Shown: piece after piece, positions 11,721 to 23,305 of the stretch
How the letters are laid out: the number at the start of each line of letters is the position of its first letter
Position numbering within the stretch: position 1 is the first letter of the stretch
Source: Dinochytrium kinnereticum
Taxonomy: Eukaryota; Chytridiomycota; Chytridiomycetes; Chytridiales; Chytridiaceae
Direction: 5' to 3'
Assembly: GCA_027604005.1 (NCBI GenBank)
Contig: JADGJT010000099.1
Location: 1 to 56,859, forward strand
Length of the DNA: 56,859 bases
The notes under the pieces: generated by a model
What the model was told of the DNA's origin: nothing
The model's database searches: none
The model's input: only the letters and a program-made list of their open reading frames with translations
Translations under genes and position numbers: made by a program

Positions 11721-12519
11721 TTATCGGTAGACAACGGGCTGGTTCTGGCCGTTGGGAGCAGCAGGCTCAGTGTATCCACCAGCTGGAGGGGCATAGCTGT
11801 TAGGCTGCTGAGGGGCGCCATAAGGCTGCTGAGCAGCGTAGGTAGGGCCAGCAGGGGCAGCCGCGTAGGTGGGGCCAGCAGGGGGGGCCGCAGCGTATTG
11901 CTGCTGGTCATAGGTTGGTGCGCCGTAAGCCTTTTGGTCGGCAACACCACCCTGGTAGTAGGCGGGGGCAGCGGGGTCAGCGGCAGTGGTGTAGACAACC
12001 GAGTTGGAGGCGGCGATAGCGGCAGCCCTGCGCTTCTTCTGCTGGTTCCAGATCATGTAACCGACGATGCCGGCAATGACGAGGAGGACAACGGAAACGA
12101 TCAAGGAGATGATGGTGGTGGAGAGACCCCTACGGCAGTAACCACCGCTCTCGCAAACAGTTCCCTCGGGGCAGGCGTAGACTTAAGATAGAGAGTGCAA
12201 GTTAGCAAGAGGACAGGATGCGTGATGTCAACACGGGCAAAGTGAAGAAGAAGTGGGAATACTCACTGCCATCCGGGCAACAGAAGTAGCCGACCAACTA
12301 GAAGAACGCAGAAAGGGGAAAAGATTGTAAAAAAAACTTAGATAACAGAACCTGTGGGATGGAGCAGGAAGGAATGCATGTGCGTATGCTTACCCTTCCG
12401 CAGGAGCCCCTGGTAACGAGCGTGTGCTCATGGCCGCGCACAGCGTCCCTTGGCTGCACCTGGTCAATGATGATCAGCGCCCGTGAGATGAGGGAGATGC
12501 CATTTGCTGTGCTGATCAT
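11721..12519 (-). CDS. Type I membrane protein, Cys-rich ectodomain and Pro/Ala/Tyr/Gln tail
   Basis: 205 aa from exons 12519-12394, 12297-12267 (31 nt) and 12181-11721. A short ectodomain contains CCPDG, ACPEGTVC and GGYC, reminiscent of half a granulin module or of Shisa-like Cys clusters. One strong transmembrane helix follows (ISLIVSVVLLVIAGIVGYMI), then a basic stop-transfer stretch (QQKKRR). The cytoplasmic tail has about 110 residues and is rich in Pro, Ala, Tyr, Gln and Gly, with repeats of AGPTYAA and several PTY/APPxG motifs suited to WW- or SH3-type binding. The N-terminus lacks a clear signal peptide, so the start may be wrong. No known family is assigned with confidence. Confidence 0.6.
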
Positions 12520-13570
12520 AGCTGCGGTTGACGGGTGTGCGGTGTGGTGAGGTGGTGAGGAGGAACGGGGGGGATATCGTCCGTCTTATAAGCGAGCCTG
12601 AGCATCGCACAAGCATCGCACAAGGGGTGGGGGAAGGTTGCACAAGGGGTGCACTCATCAAAGCAGCAAATTAAAGAAATAAATAAGTGATAACTATACA
12701 GTGTGCATACGCACAGATGCTTCACCTGCTCACTGTCAACTCTGATTGATTGGAGTGATCAGAGACACTCACTCACTCGTTCACTCACTCATTCATTCCT
12801 CCCGTCACTGTCAGACTCAATCAATCAATCAATCAATCCATGCATGCCATCCATGCATGACACATGCGTGCTGCATCGTGCAGTGGGTGCGCTCTCTCCC
12901 AGTCCTCGCTGTCCCGTCTCCTCGCCTGGGAGCAGTCTCTGTCCACAACGTTGATCGTGATGTTCAACATGAGCAAGCCACCCGTCACGCCTCCAAACAG
13001 ACAACTGCCAACGTCCAACGGACTGCAAGATGTGAAACGCATGTGTTGCACGAGCATCTCCAACCAAAATCATCTAGGAGGAGAATTTTAATTGAAATCT
13101 TGGGCTCTCCCTACTCCACAAGTGTGCGTCTTATTTCGTTCCGACGTTGGCGCTTACACAGGCTGAATAATGTTCCTTACTGCCATGGCGCAGCGAGTGC
13201 CCACACAATTCATGTTCTGACTGAGACCGCAAGCCATCTCTGCCTGAATAACACTCATCAGCCACAGCGTCTCATGCAGCCCTCCAGCGGATGCAGTTCT
13301 GGTAATATGATCGTTATGCCTGTCGCCAATTTACCACCGTGCTTAAAAACAAGGGATAGCAGCTCGATTGCAATCTGCCTTCAACGTTGGAGCCAAAGGG
13401 AAACACTGTTGCTCCTTCTCACACAAGCATATCTTAACACAACAATGGTTTTATAGCGGGGATTACCCCAGGAAAAGAAATAAACGGTGGGGTATACGAA
13501 AAAGCTACGCGTTATCAAAAAACTGACACGCCTCGGAAGAGAAAAAACACCGGCTTAGCAGGTAAGCCCA
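12520..13570. other. Intergenic region with simple repeats
   Basis: Contains CACT- and CAAT-type tetranucleotide repeats (12764-12838) and no supportable gene. The long plus-strand open frame near 12746-13456 is repeat-derived in its first part and has no family signal. Confidence 0.5.
12764..12838. repeat. Tetranucleotide microsatellites (CACT)n and (CAAT)n
   Basis: Imperfect CACT/CATT units at about 12764-12796 are followed by five consecutive CAAT units near 12818-12837. Ordinary simple repeats. Confidence 0.8.
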
Positions 13571-14282
13571 TCAACCTATCCAACCGTCCACAAACTCACG
13601 GCCGTAAACGGCGGTAGTTGCCAAAACTGCAGCACTGAGAGCAATAGGGCCAGGGCGCCGTGCCTGGAAAGTCGTGCCAGAGCACAGAAACATGTATGTG
13701 ATCCCCCAAGCTACAAAAAATTATTTGGAGTATATGTGCGTTAGAGTAATCATGGGATAATCCGAATGAATATTAGTTACTGCATTGATAAAATGAAAAC
13801 ATACCCGTGGCACTGGATGGTCCCTGATCAGTGTCGATGCTGGTGACATATCTATAGAATAAGAGGCAGAGGATGAGAAGAAGTAAAGAGGTTTTGAGTT
13901 CGGGAAGCAAACGTTAACAAGGATGGCAAAAAAAGATAAAAGTAGCTCACCCAGATGCCGCATAAGCACCGGCAAATCCGACAAGAGGAAAGATCCCAGG
14001 CCATCCAGGACGTCTCGCTAGCGACGGGACAGTTGAGAGAATAACTGAAAGAGAAAGGCAAGACCAGAGAGAATCAAAGTCCAAAAGCCGTCCGGCATGA
14101 AGGAAAAGAAAGTGTCAGCCACCAACGAGGGAAACTATTTCCTCAAACACTTCCAAAAAAATATATCCTCGCAAGCTGATATACAATGAGAACATTCCAC
14201 GCTTACATGCGCTAGCGAGGGCCCATGCAGGGTAGGGTGTCAATCCAGGACGCTCCAAATCCAATTCAGGCAGCTTAGACAT
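13571..14282 (-). CDS. AIM19: Aim19-like mitochondrial membrane protein
   Basis: 118 aa in four exons: 14282-14207, 14044-13951, 13851-13805 and 13710-13571, with all phases consistent. It resembles fungal Aim19 (altered inheritance of mitochondria). An N-terminal LTPYPAWALAS matches the conserved TPYPALA-type start. Three or four short hydrophobic segments follow. The C-terminal LSAAVLATTAVYGREFV matches the family's terminal SLANAVLYGQRF-type segment. Two similar RRPG motifs (ARRPGWPGIFP and ARRPGPIALS) flank the middle helices. The family is an inner-membrane component of unclear molecular role. The start is the only ATG in the first exon. It shares a 59-bp divergent promoter with the next gene. 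The family assignment is from memory of the yeast sequence and is moderately firm. Confidence 0.72.
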
Positions 14283-14341
14283 GGAGCAAAAAAAAGAGCA
14301 AATTCCTGGTTTTCATCAAGGTTTTCCTCATCTCTGTCAAA
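14283..14341. promoter_or_regulatory. Very short divergent promoter
   Basis: Only 59 bp separate the ATG of the Aim19-like gene (-) from the ATG of the presequence-bearing unknown gene (+). Both 5' UTRs and the core promoters must lie within or overlap these genes, suggesting co-expression. No TATA box is visible. Confidence 0.5.
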
Positions 14342-14927
14342 ATGCATCGCCGGTTCGCAAGCATCCCGCAACGGTGCGCCCTCACGAGGCCGACGCAGTC
14401 ATCCCCGTTTCCAGCTTCCTCCCCATCCCAGAATGCGTCCATCCGACCGTCTATACCGGCTTTACCAAATCAACCATCTTTAAGGTCTTTCTTGACCACA
14501 CATCCTGTCAGACAAAACAACATCGCGATTCACACACCCTCCGCATCCCAGCCATTCACATTTTCTACTTCTCTTGGATTACCTTATACCGTGTCATCGG
14601 TGACATTGGATTCTCTTGGATTCAGGTCTACTCATGGATTGGATGGAGTCTTGCCAGAATCTGCGTCAGCATCCTCGCCTGGCTTTGAGGCTGGTGAGGG
14701 GATTCAGAACAGCGGGAGGAACTCAACTGCCTCGGTTTGTATTTTCTTTCATCTTTCTTTGACGATGTTTTCGTTCTTTTTTCTTTGCAACCCTTTTGCT
14801 TTGTTTAACTTCTGGGAAAAAAAGGTTGCAACAGCCTGCGGAACAAGTTTGGCAGCGCTTGGACCTCATGTTGCCGGTCTCGTCCCGTGGTTATGCAAGC
14901 CGATCGACGACTCTTGACAGAAATTGA
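14342..14927 (+). CDS. Hypothetical protein with mitochondrial-type presequence
   Basis: 161 aa from exons 14342-14734 and 14835-14927; the acceptor AACAG at 14834 restores a sensible frame. The N-terminus (MHRRFASIPQRCALTRPTQ) is Arg-rich and free of acidic residues, as in mitochondrial targeting signals. The remainder is Ser/Pro-rich with little predicted structure, apart from the last exon, which begins AEQVWQRLDLMLPVSSRGY. I recognise no family. Its divergent pairing with the Aim19-like gene supports a mitochondrial role. An alternative acceptor 12 nt upstream, after GAAAAAAAG, also gives an open exon in another frame. Confidence 0.5.
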
Positions 14928-15114
14928 TACCAACCCATGTTCATAAACATCTTTTGATATGAATAGTGGTAAAGTGTATGGTTGGCAACCAGACATCAAC
15001 CAACTTTCTGCTGAAGGAGATATATTTGCATTTATGTATGGAGGATGTCCTGCCTGCATCCACGACAAAATAATAGCACGATTCTTAAATATTAAATACA
15101 AAGACCAAGCACTT

Positions 15115-16822
15115 TCACGGCCGCGTCGCCACCAGCGAAACCTTCCGATGACAGTCTCCTGCATCCTCATTCTGACGAGCACGCGTTACAGGCGAGACCA
15201 CATCCTCCATCACAGCCCCAATCCTCGCAAACTCAAGCTCCCGATCTCTTCTCTCCAGCTCATCTTGATACCAAGCCTCAACGCGTCTCAGCTCCGTATA
15301 TCTTTGTAGAAGCTCTTCCTCCAGCCCATCCCTCTCCCTCTCCAAAGACCGTACACGTGATTCAGTGGACGCTGACGATAAAGTGGGAGTGACGACGCCA
15401 ATGGATTCCCTGGGGGTTACGAGATGGTGGGTGACTGAGACTGGTTGAGATGCACGATGGGGAAGATCCGATGTGGTTGGAGAGTTGTTGGTTAAGTATC
15501 GAGAGGTGACAAGGGATTGAGGGCGAAAAGAATGGCTGGACTTTTTGCTTGATTTGACTTTCTCGATCTTTGGGGGGCTCCGATCCACGTTAAGCCACCG
15601 AATAGGCTCTCGCCCGTCAACATCGCCTCGAATATCCTCAAAGGCCTGCGTCACCACAAACTTCTTTGTCGGCTCCGTCACAACAAACGACTTTGCCGCA
15701 TCCGTGTAGCTGACCGCGATCCGTGATCCGGGATTCTGCGCCTCATACAGGTTACACTTGGAGACGTTGGTTGAAGACTTCTTCGACTCGTCATCAGTGT
15801 CGGGATGGACGGGCTCAGAGTGGTTGTCCATAGAAGCCTCCTCCAATGTGTGATACTGATATTCTTCACCCACCATTCCACCCAAGCCTTTCATTCCCTT
15901 GGGCGCCTCCCCGCGATTGCTCATTCCTTTCGCAACCTCTGCGAAGGCAGGTAGTCGAACACCTCTTAGTGCATCAACCTCCATTCGAAGGGACTTTGCC
16001 TCTGATTCCAAAAGACGCTCTCGTTCTCTTAAAGCCGTCACTTCTTCCCGAAGGGTGCGAATGGTGTTTGACATGGTCATTATGGTGGTGTCGCGAGACT
16101 CGAGGAGGGAGAAAAGGTGAGGGATAGTTGCATCCTGGGGTTCTGAATCGACTTTTTTCGAGGATTCAGGTGGAGAAATATCTGGAGCATCCGCCTTCTC
16201 CTTTTCAAAGTGAAGAATTCAGGAATTGTAAGCACAATAGCACAAACAAACAGCATTAAACCAGAAAACAGGCAAAAAGACAAACAACAGCGTTTGCTGG
16301 CAAACTCACCATCTCCTTCCGCTCCTCCACAGCAGCCGCTAGAGCATGCTTCAGCACCACCAATTCTCTGGCCTGCCGGGAATTCTCAGCATGAGCGTCA
16401 ACCAGCAGCGAGGTAAGATGCTGGTTCCGAATTCTGAGCTCTTCCTGAGCCCTCATCAGCGATCCTGCACTGGTCAAGGCCTTTGAATTACTCGATGAAG
16501 CTAGAGCTGATTGCTCAATCATTTCTGCTGCACCTGCATTTGATTCTGCGATGATGGGATCTGGGTGAGTGTTGTTGGTTGTCGTGCAGGTTCGAACAGG
16601 CCTTCTTCGCCCACGACTGGCGTTTCGTGTGGAAAGTTTAGCTGCCAAGCAGTTGTTTAAGGAACATCGCAAAGGGTCGGCATAGAAGGTTTGCGGCTTA
16701 CCGAAGGGTGGTCCTGTCTTGGTGGCTCTCGTGATGAGGTCTGAACATGTATGGGTGACAAGTGACTCCAAAACTTTGATTTTCTGAATACTTTGGAATG
16801 CTTTGGGACGATGTTTCTTCAC
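15115..16822 (-). CDS. Coiled-coil protein, unidentified, 5' end unresolved
   Basis: At least two exons: 16310 and upstream to about 16822, and 16200-15115 (donor ATG|GTGAGT, acceptor AAAAG|GAG, phase 0). Heptad-rich coiled coils occur near the exon junction (AENSRQARELVVLKHALAAAVEERKEM and onward through SNTIRTLREEVTALRERERLLES, noted here by position 16400-15960) and again near the C-terminus (about 15350-15220). The middle is Ser/Pro-rich. The open frame upstream of 16822 begins at GTG and meets an in-frame stop without an ATG, so a further 5' exon must exist, or the true start is an internal Met. A GTAAGCC near 16703 could be another donor. No family is recognised; a scaffold or cytoskeletal role is possible. 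Confidence 0.55.
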
Positions 16823-17372
16823 AACTCGTTCAGCATGTTCAAAAAAAACGAGTCACGTAGTTTAGCTGCATTGGAGAATACCAGGGAAATTACTTTATAC
16901 TGCAACTTTGAATAAAAAACATCTATTATTTAAGTCTTTTCACCCAACCTCATAATTCTACAATAAGACCATGGACACAGATAAAAGAATTGCTATGATG
17001 GACCGGGGTAGTGAATACAGGACATTCACTTGTAATTGAAAGGGCTCTTTCCGCGGAACGATTTTAAAGCAGCCAGATTATTTCTGGATTAAAAAACAGC
17101 CAAGCCTACAAAAACGTTAAGAAGGCTAGCATTCCTAAGCTTTTGCCGAAGAGTCCTTCATCCGGTCAGCCTCTAAATGCACTGTAATGCCCCTCCTGGT
17201 CACATATATCAGAAAATAAAAGGAAACTCATAGCCAAGAGATACAGCACCCGCACCTCCTATTGAAGCCCAGACCCGAATGAGGCATAATCCGATAAAAA
17301 GAAAAAAAACAGACATCTTTTAGAAGACGAACATCAAGCATATATATATGTATAAAAAGATTTCCGCACTAA
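16823..17372. other. Intergenic, may hold a 5' exon of the coiled-coil gene
   Basis: AT-rich sequence upstream of the minus-strand coiled-coil gene and downstream of COX8. The missing first exon of the former probably lies here. A run of (TA)n occurs at 17340-17348. Nothing else is supported. Confidence 0.4.
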
Positions 17373-17880
17373 TTACTCAGCGGCCTTCTTTGCTCGCTCG
17401 GCAGCCCTCAAGGGAGCAATCTTCATCTCAGTGTCTACAAACATAATTAGCAAACATAGTTAACGACTGGTGCTTACTGATAAAAGGGACCAAGAAGAAG
17501 GTGGTGGTGACGACAGCGAAGGAAGTGTACCAAACGAATCGGTTGCGGAAGCCAAAAGGAAGAGCCTGTTAACATCATGTAAGCATACAAATCATCAAAC
17601 CATCAATGTCATAGTCAAAGCCTACCCCGTTCTTGACCCAGTTGACACCCCTTTAAAGAAGATTCTAGGTAAGTATATCTCTCAAGATCGTCCTTAAAGC
17701 CAACAACAAAAGACGTCTTACTCAAAGGAGATGGGACCTATTGCAACCAAAAAAATGAAAGTTAGATCCGATATCAACCCCTCCATCATCTGGATATAAC
17801 TAACCCCAAGCGGACTTTGCGCCAGAGCTGGCGAAACGCCTGGCAATGGCCATGGAAGGGTTTGCGACTCTCGAGATCAT
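17373..17880 (-). CDS. COX8: Cytochrome c oxidase subunit VIIc/Cox8
   Basis: Small nuclear-encoded subunit of respiratory complex IV in the inner mitochondrial membrane. It has 88 aa in five exons: 17880-17805, 17737-17722 (16 nt), 17650-17626 (25 nt), 17565-17478 and 17434-17373. All phases close. The N-terminus (MISRVANPSMAIARRFASSG) is a classic matrix presequence. The mature part follows the family plan: GVNWVKNG before the signature LPF, a basic/aromatic RNRF, one transmembrane helix (WYTSFAVVTTTFFLVPF) ending in PF, and a charged tail (RAAERAKKAAE). The two internal microexons encode the segment just before LPF. The family match is by pattern (human COX7C: NLPF...FATPF); it could be confused with other tiny single-helix subunits. 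Confidence 0.75.
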
Positions 17881-18037
17881 GTTTGATTCAATATGTGGTA
17901 CGGAAACGACGAAACTTTTCTTTTTTTTCAAGAGCAGTCACCTCTGACTCAACCGAGTCGCACAAATGTCAACCAACACAGGACAACGTGTTCAACTGGT
18001 AGAGAAATTAAAAGCATAAATATTTAGGAAGATAATC

Positions 18038-19715
18038 TTAACGCCTATCTGGAGAGTCTTCGGTAATTCTGCATTGGAAAATAGAAATTTGTTCAGAGGT
18101 GGCAAGAAAAGAGATACATCAACGTACCGAATGACCCCTGCCAGTATCGTGACGTCGTCCAGCTTCCCGCCTTGATAATAAAGTCCCTCCTGAATAGCCC
18201 GCGTTTGAAATGGGCTCGAGATAGTCTTGTTATCTTCAGAAACATCCCTAGCTTTTCGCAAAAGGGCGTCGGTTATCTTCTGAGGGTCGCTATAAGCCGG
18301 ATTCCCTCCTTTAATCACACCCTTCACAATCTCCAATACCTCCTCATCAAAAACATTGTCAAAAATCCCATCAGACCCCATAATCACAATGTCGCCTTCA
18401 AGAACTTTTACAACATAACGCTGCGCGCTGGTTGGCCCGTCCCTGCTGCCTGTGCCGAGCTGAAATGGAAAGTTGAATGAGTGTTGTTGCTCCTCTGAAC
18501 GAAATATTGTTTCATTGTTTCGGATAATCATGAGACCACAGTCTCCAAGGTTTGCAATTCGGAGCTCGTCGTCCTTTTGAAGCAAAAAATAAATTAGAAT
18601 CTGAGATAGTCAAATAGTTATTCTGACCCTCAAAATTACGATCATAGCGGTAGTAGAACCGACAAGGCCCTCCGCCTCTGCATCCCGGCAGGTCATATCA
18701 TATGCATTTGAGAGAACCTGAATTGGATCCACGTTGTAATAGTCGTTGATGTCGTAATCGCAGTTTGCAATGTCATCAAAAGCCTCTAGCTGTTCACAAG
18801 CATAATGCATTATTTTTCGCGAATAAAGGGCTGGGTTCGCACCTAAGATAAAAGTGAATTGAACTATAAGCAATAATCATAAAAGCAACCAACAATTCTC
18901 ACCTTTAACTTGTGATTGCGACCATCCCCCAACCCCATCTGCCACTCCCATGGAATCATATCGACTAAAGTAAGAATCTTCGCCCACTTGCACACTGTAA
19001 TATTGGGAGGTCTTGTCCATCTTCGCTTTTCGATTCTTTGGAGCACCCGAAGCGGCGTGAATAAACTGAAAGGAAGGCCGTGTCTGCGGCATAGCCTTTT
19101 CACCAGCAAAAAAAAAAAACCCAAGTTAAACCACCTTCAAACCTCTACAGCCGCCAAAGAAAAAATCAAACCCACCATCTCAAGCATCTCAAAGATACTC
19201 GACGAATTCTTCTTGTCGAACCAAGCAAACGCTGGAGGTGGTATAGAACTGGCATCAGGTGCCAGCACCGACGCCATTCTCTTACTATTGATCTGCTTCA
19301 CCGCCCTCGGAATTCCTAACGTCTGTCCATGATCTGTCAGAGGTCCGGCCCGATGCGACGGGTCCAAGGCGTCTGAAGAATGCGATCTTTTCATCGCTGG
19401 CCTGTCATGTTGACAAACTGATGACGAGTGAAATGAGGAAGGACGACTGATTGCGAGAGATTGAGAAAAATGGGTGTCCTGAGATGCCCCTATGATGGGG
19501 TTTGAGCGAGGTTGACGGATTACTGAGTGTGATGAATGATGGCGTGGAGTAAGCGATGTTTCGGATTGGTAGTGGAATGGGCGAGAAACAGCATGATTCT
19601 TTGAACAGGCTTTAGGGCGTGAGGACGATTTAGATGAGAGCCAAGGATGGGGTGGAGGTCTGGGGTGCGTGAAGAGCAATCGGCGTGTTAGCTTGGTTGT
19701 TGGTGGGCAAGACAT
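18038..19715 (-). CDS. PP2C-type phosphatase, Ptc7/PPTC7-like
   Basis: Metal-dependent Ser/Thr phosphatase, probably mitochondrial; Ptc7 acts in coenzyme Q and mitochondrial phosphoprotein homeostasis. Five exons (19715-19176, 19095-18903, 18842-18628, 18573-18128, 18068-18038) give 474 aa. PP2C motifs appear in order: GVADGVGGW (metal-binding Asp), GSTTAMIVIL, ANLGDCG, GSDGIFDN and KLDDVTILAGV. The missing first metal-site Asp-Gly pair is replaced by the Ptc7-type EDSYF/DSMGVADG. The first ~170 residues are basic and Ser-rich and could carry a targeting sequence. The donor of intron 3 is an unusual GTCAGA but is forced by the family sequence (VILR|DDELRIANLGD). The last exon is only 31 nt. 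Confidence 0.88.
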
Positions 19716-20466
19716 CTATCTGTATTATTATTATTCAAATATATTATTTTTATTCAGAAATTTATGAGTTTTCGTTCTCCATCAGGCAACATGTATGGCA
19801 CATGATTACTTTAATTAAAGAGTGAGGGTGAATCGTCAGTAAAGGATGAGAGAATCACACGTCGAAACCACTCAGACGTGCGATAGCTCCTGATTGCAGG
19901 ATTTCAAAGAAACATCAATTCTCATTATTCTTCAATTTTTGCGATTACTCGCTGACAACCAAAAGGAAAGCGGGTTAGATTGAAGAAAATGAGCTTGTGA
20001 GAATGAGCACATGTGGTCGATAAAACAATAAAAGACTAGTACAGCTTTGATCAGCGTTGACCGTTTGTTACTGCAACCCCTGTTGTAAATGACAAACCCA
20101 CAAAAGTCTAAAAAAAGTGTGGCGCATCCAGCCATTCCGTCCCCACCTTCACTCCAAAATACGACTTTAGTTGCGTCAAATTGAATTGACTCGAGCGGAA
20201 TCCCAAACAGTGCAGTGAGTGATGGGGTATAGACGCTCCTTCATTTGTCATCTCGACAAAAAGTGTTAAGACAGAAATTTGCCAGCTGTTGTTGTCTCTC
20301 AAAGAATATCGGACGACGTCCGATCTCGTGGAGGTATAAAAGGCAGGCTTGTTCCCCCCCTCGGACAAAGGTCAGTCCTCTTATAGCCTTTGGCTCGCCG
20401 ACTTCACCACCCTCCTCAACGCAATCCATTCCTTCTCACCCCACCACCATTGGTTAAGGCGCAGCC
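19716..20466. other. Divergent promoter region between PP2C and RNR1 genes
   Basis: Contains the TATA box of the ribonucleotide reductase gene (20335) and an inverted pair GGACGACGTCC at 20311-20321 just upstream of it. No gene is seen. Confidence 0.5.
20335..20342 (+). promoter_or_regulatory. TATA box of the ribonucleotide reductase gene
   Basis: TATAAAAG lies 125 bp before the RNR1 start codon, at a plausible core-promoter distance. The 11-bp palindrome GGACGACGTCC just upstream could be a regulator site (ACGT core). Confidence 0.6.
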
Positions 20467-23305
20467 ATGTACGTCGTAAAGAGAGGTACGATTGGTGTGC
20501 TTGACTGTCCCGTTGTGTTTGCTTTGCTCGTAAGCGGTTTCCGTGGCGATGCTAACCATATTCGGACATCAATTGAAGATGGCAGGCGGGAACGTGTTGC
20601 TTTCGACAAGATTACCGCCCGTATAAACAAGCTTTGCTACAACCTTGACGTTAACTTTGTGGACCCTGTTCAGATCACTCAGAAGGTGCGTACAGCTTTC
20701 CTACAACTTTCCCTGAATGAGCTATGACTTACTAGTGTTGGTATGCAGGTCATCAGCGGTGTCTATCAAGGTGTGTCCACTGTCGATTTGGACAATCTTG
20801 CAGCAGAGACTGCCGCATATCTAACGGTAAGCCATCTTTATATTTGCGGGATTATGGCTGAATCATATGTAGACTACCCACCCGGACTACGCGACTCTTG
20901 CCGCTCGTATTGCCATTTCCAATCTCCACAAGGAGACTAAAAAGCAGTTCTCTGCGGTTATTGACGACCTTTACCAGTATGTCAACCCCAAAACCAATGA
21001 GCGTCAGCCAATGCTTGCCAAGGCTTTCCATGAGACCGTCATGGCTAATGCAGAGGTCTTGAACGCTGCCATTATTTACGATCGTGATTTCAACTACAAT
21101 TTCTTTGGGTTCAAAACTCTTGAGCGTTCCTACCTTCTCCGTATTGATGGTCGTATCGTCGAAAGACCGCAGCACATGCTGATGAGAGTCTCCGTTGGCG
21201 TTCATGGTAACGATATTCAGTCCGCGATTGAGACCTACAACCTTCTTTCGGAAAAGTACTTCACGCATGCTTCTCCCACGTTGTTCAATGCTGGAACACC
21301 TCGGCCTCAGCTTTCATCTTGCTTCCTTTTAACAATGAAGGATGACTCTATTGAGGGGATTTACGAGACCCTTAAATCTTGTGCCATGATTTCTAAGACT
21401 GCTGGAGGCATTGGCTTAAACATCCACTGCATTCGAAGCCAAGGTTCCTTCATCGCCGGCACTAATGGTCATTCGAACGGAATCATCCCTATGCTCCGTG
21501 TATTCAACAACACTGCCCGCTACGTCGATCAGGGTGGAAACAAGAGGCCAGGAGCTTTTGCAATCTACCTTGAGCCATGGCATCCAGATGTTTTTGAGGT
21601 ATTCTTTTTCCTTATTGTTTGTTCATCTATAACTAACATTCTTTTGCAGTTCCTCGATTTGCGGAAGAACACTGGAAAGGAAGAAAACAGAGCCCGTGAC
21701 TTGTTTTACGCTTTGTGGATTCCCGACCTGTTCATGCAGCGCGTTGAACAGAACGAGGATTGGTCGCTCTTTTGTCCTGCGGAAGCGCCGGGTCTTCACG
21801 AAGTCTGGGGCGAAAAATTCAATGTATATATCTTCTATTTTGTAACTTTATGCCCTAACAGTTGTATAGGATCTTTATAAATCGTATGAAAGGCGTGGCC
21901 TGGCTCGCAAGGTTGTAAAGGCCCAGAAGCTCTGGTACGCCATTCTTGAGGCTCAAACTGAAACGGGTACGCCGTACATGCTCTACAAGGATGCTTGCAA
22001 CCGCAAGTCCAATCAACAAAATCTTGGAACCATCAAGTGCAGCAACCTTTGCACCGAGATCATAGAATATTCGGCTCCCGATGAGGTCGCTGTTTGCAAC
22101 TTAGCCTCGATCTCTTTGCCTCAGTTCGTGATCAACAAAGATTTATACGATTTTAAGAGGCTGCGCGAGGTAATTTTCTATTCTTATTGCAACCTTTCCC
22201 TTTTTAATTCTCTCTCTTGATCTTATTGCAACCTTTCTCTTTTTTGATTATCTCATGAGACCTAATTCTGACTTTAATGTAAGGTTACGAAAGTTGTTAC
22301 CAAGAACCTTAACAAGATCATTGATGTCAACTTCTACCCTGTTGTGGAGGCAAGTAACTCAAACATGAGGCACAGGCCCGTTGGTCTTGGTGTTCAAGGT
22401 CTCGCAGACGCCTTCATCAAGATGAGAATGCCTTTCGACTCGGACGCAGCTAAAGCTCTCAATAAGAAGATTTTCGAGAATATCTACTATGCAGCTCTAG
22501 AGGCATCAAGCGAGATTGCCGAAAAGGATGGACCGTACTCAACCTACGAAGGGTCGCCCGTTTCAAAGGGTATTTTGCAACCAGACATGTGGGGTGTGGA
22601 CCTCTCGTCTTCAGATCTTGATTGGGATGCATTAAGGGCTCGCATTGCGAAGCACGGTGTTCGGAATTCTTTATTGCTTGCACCTATGCCCACTGCCTCT
22701 ACGTCTCAAATTTTGGGCAACAACGAATGCTTTGAGCCTTACACCAGCAACATCTACACCCGTCGAGTTCTCGCAGGAGAGTTCCAGATCGTCAACCCGC
22801 ACTTGCTTAAGGACCTCACTGAACTTAATCTTTGGAATGATAGCATGAAGAACCGCATCATTGCAGAGAATGGATCTGTTCAGAGAATTCCTTCGATACC
22901 CAGTGACATTAAGGCTATATACAAGACAGTTTGGGAGATTTCTCAGAAAGTTATAATTGATATGGCAGCCGATCGTGGAGCATTTATTGGTAAGGCTATA
23001 TCCCAATCCTCTTACATGATCTTAAATATTACGTAGATCAATCGCAGTCCCTGAACATTCATCTCGCGGATCCAACCTACGGCAAGCTCACCTCAATGCA
23101 TTTTTATGGATGGAAGAAGGGGCTCAAGACTGGAATGTACTACCTTCGAACTAGACCCGCGGCTGATGCCATCAAATTCACTGTTGACACTCAAAAATTG
23201 AAACAGGATGATGCAACGGCAGCTGCCGAGGCTCGTGCTCAGAGTGAAGCTGCTTTGGCCTGTTCTTTGGAGAATCGTGAGGCCTGTGAGATGTGCTCCG
23301 GTTAA
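20467..23305 (+). CDS. RNR1: Ribonucleoside-diphosphate reductase large subunit (class Ia)
   Basis: Catalytic R1 subunit that reduces NDPs to dNDPs, paired with an R2 radical subunit in the cytosol. Eight exons (20467-20485, 20579-20685, 20749-20826, 20873-21598, 21650-21823, 21870-22169, 22284-22989, 23037-23305) give 792 aa, the same as the human protein. The ATP-cone starts at MYVVKRDGRRE. The active-site Cys residues are present in LSSCFLL, in SNLCTEI (thiyl radical Cys with catalytic Asn/Glu neighbours) and in VAVCNLAS. The family motif [19 protein letters not shown] is intact. The tail ends EACEMCSG, the Cys pair that passes electrons to the active site. Exon 1 codes only 19 nt. A TATA box lies 125 bp upstream. 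No disruption is seen. Confidence 0.98.

Noticed and set aside
12746..13456. 236-aa plus-strand open frame
   Set aside because: The first 60 codons are microsatellite-derived, and the rest matches no family and has antisense frames of similar length; chance open frame.
17340..17348. (TA)n run as a TATA box
   Set aside because: It lies in the 3' flank of the minus-strand COX8 gene, with no gene starting at a suitable distance.
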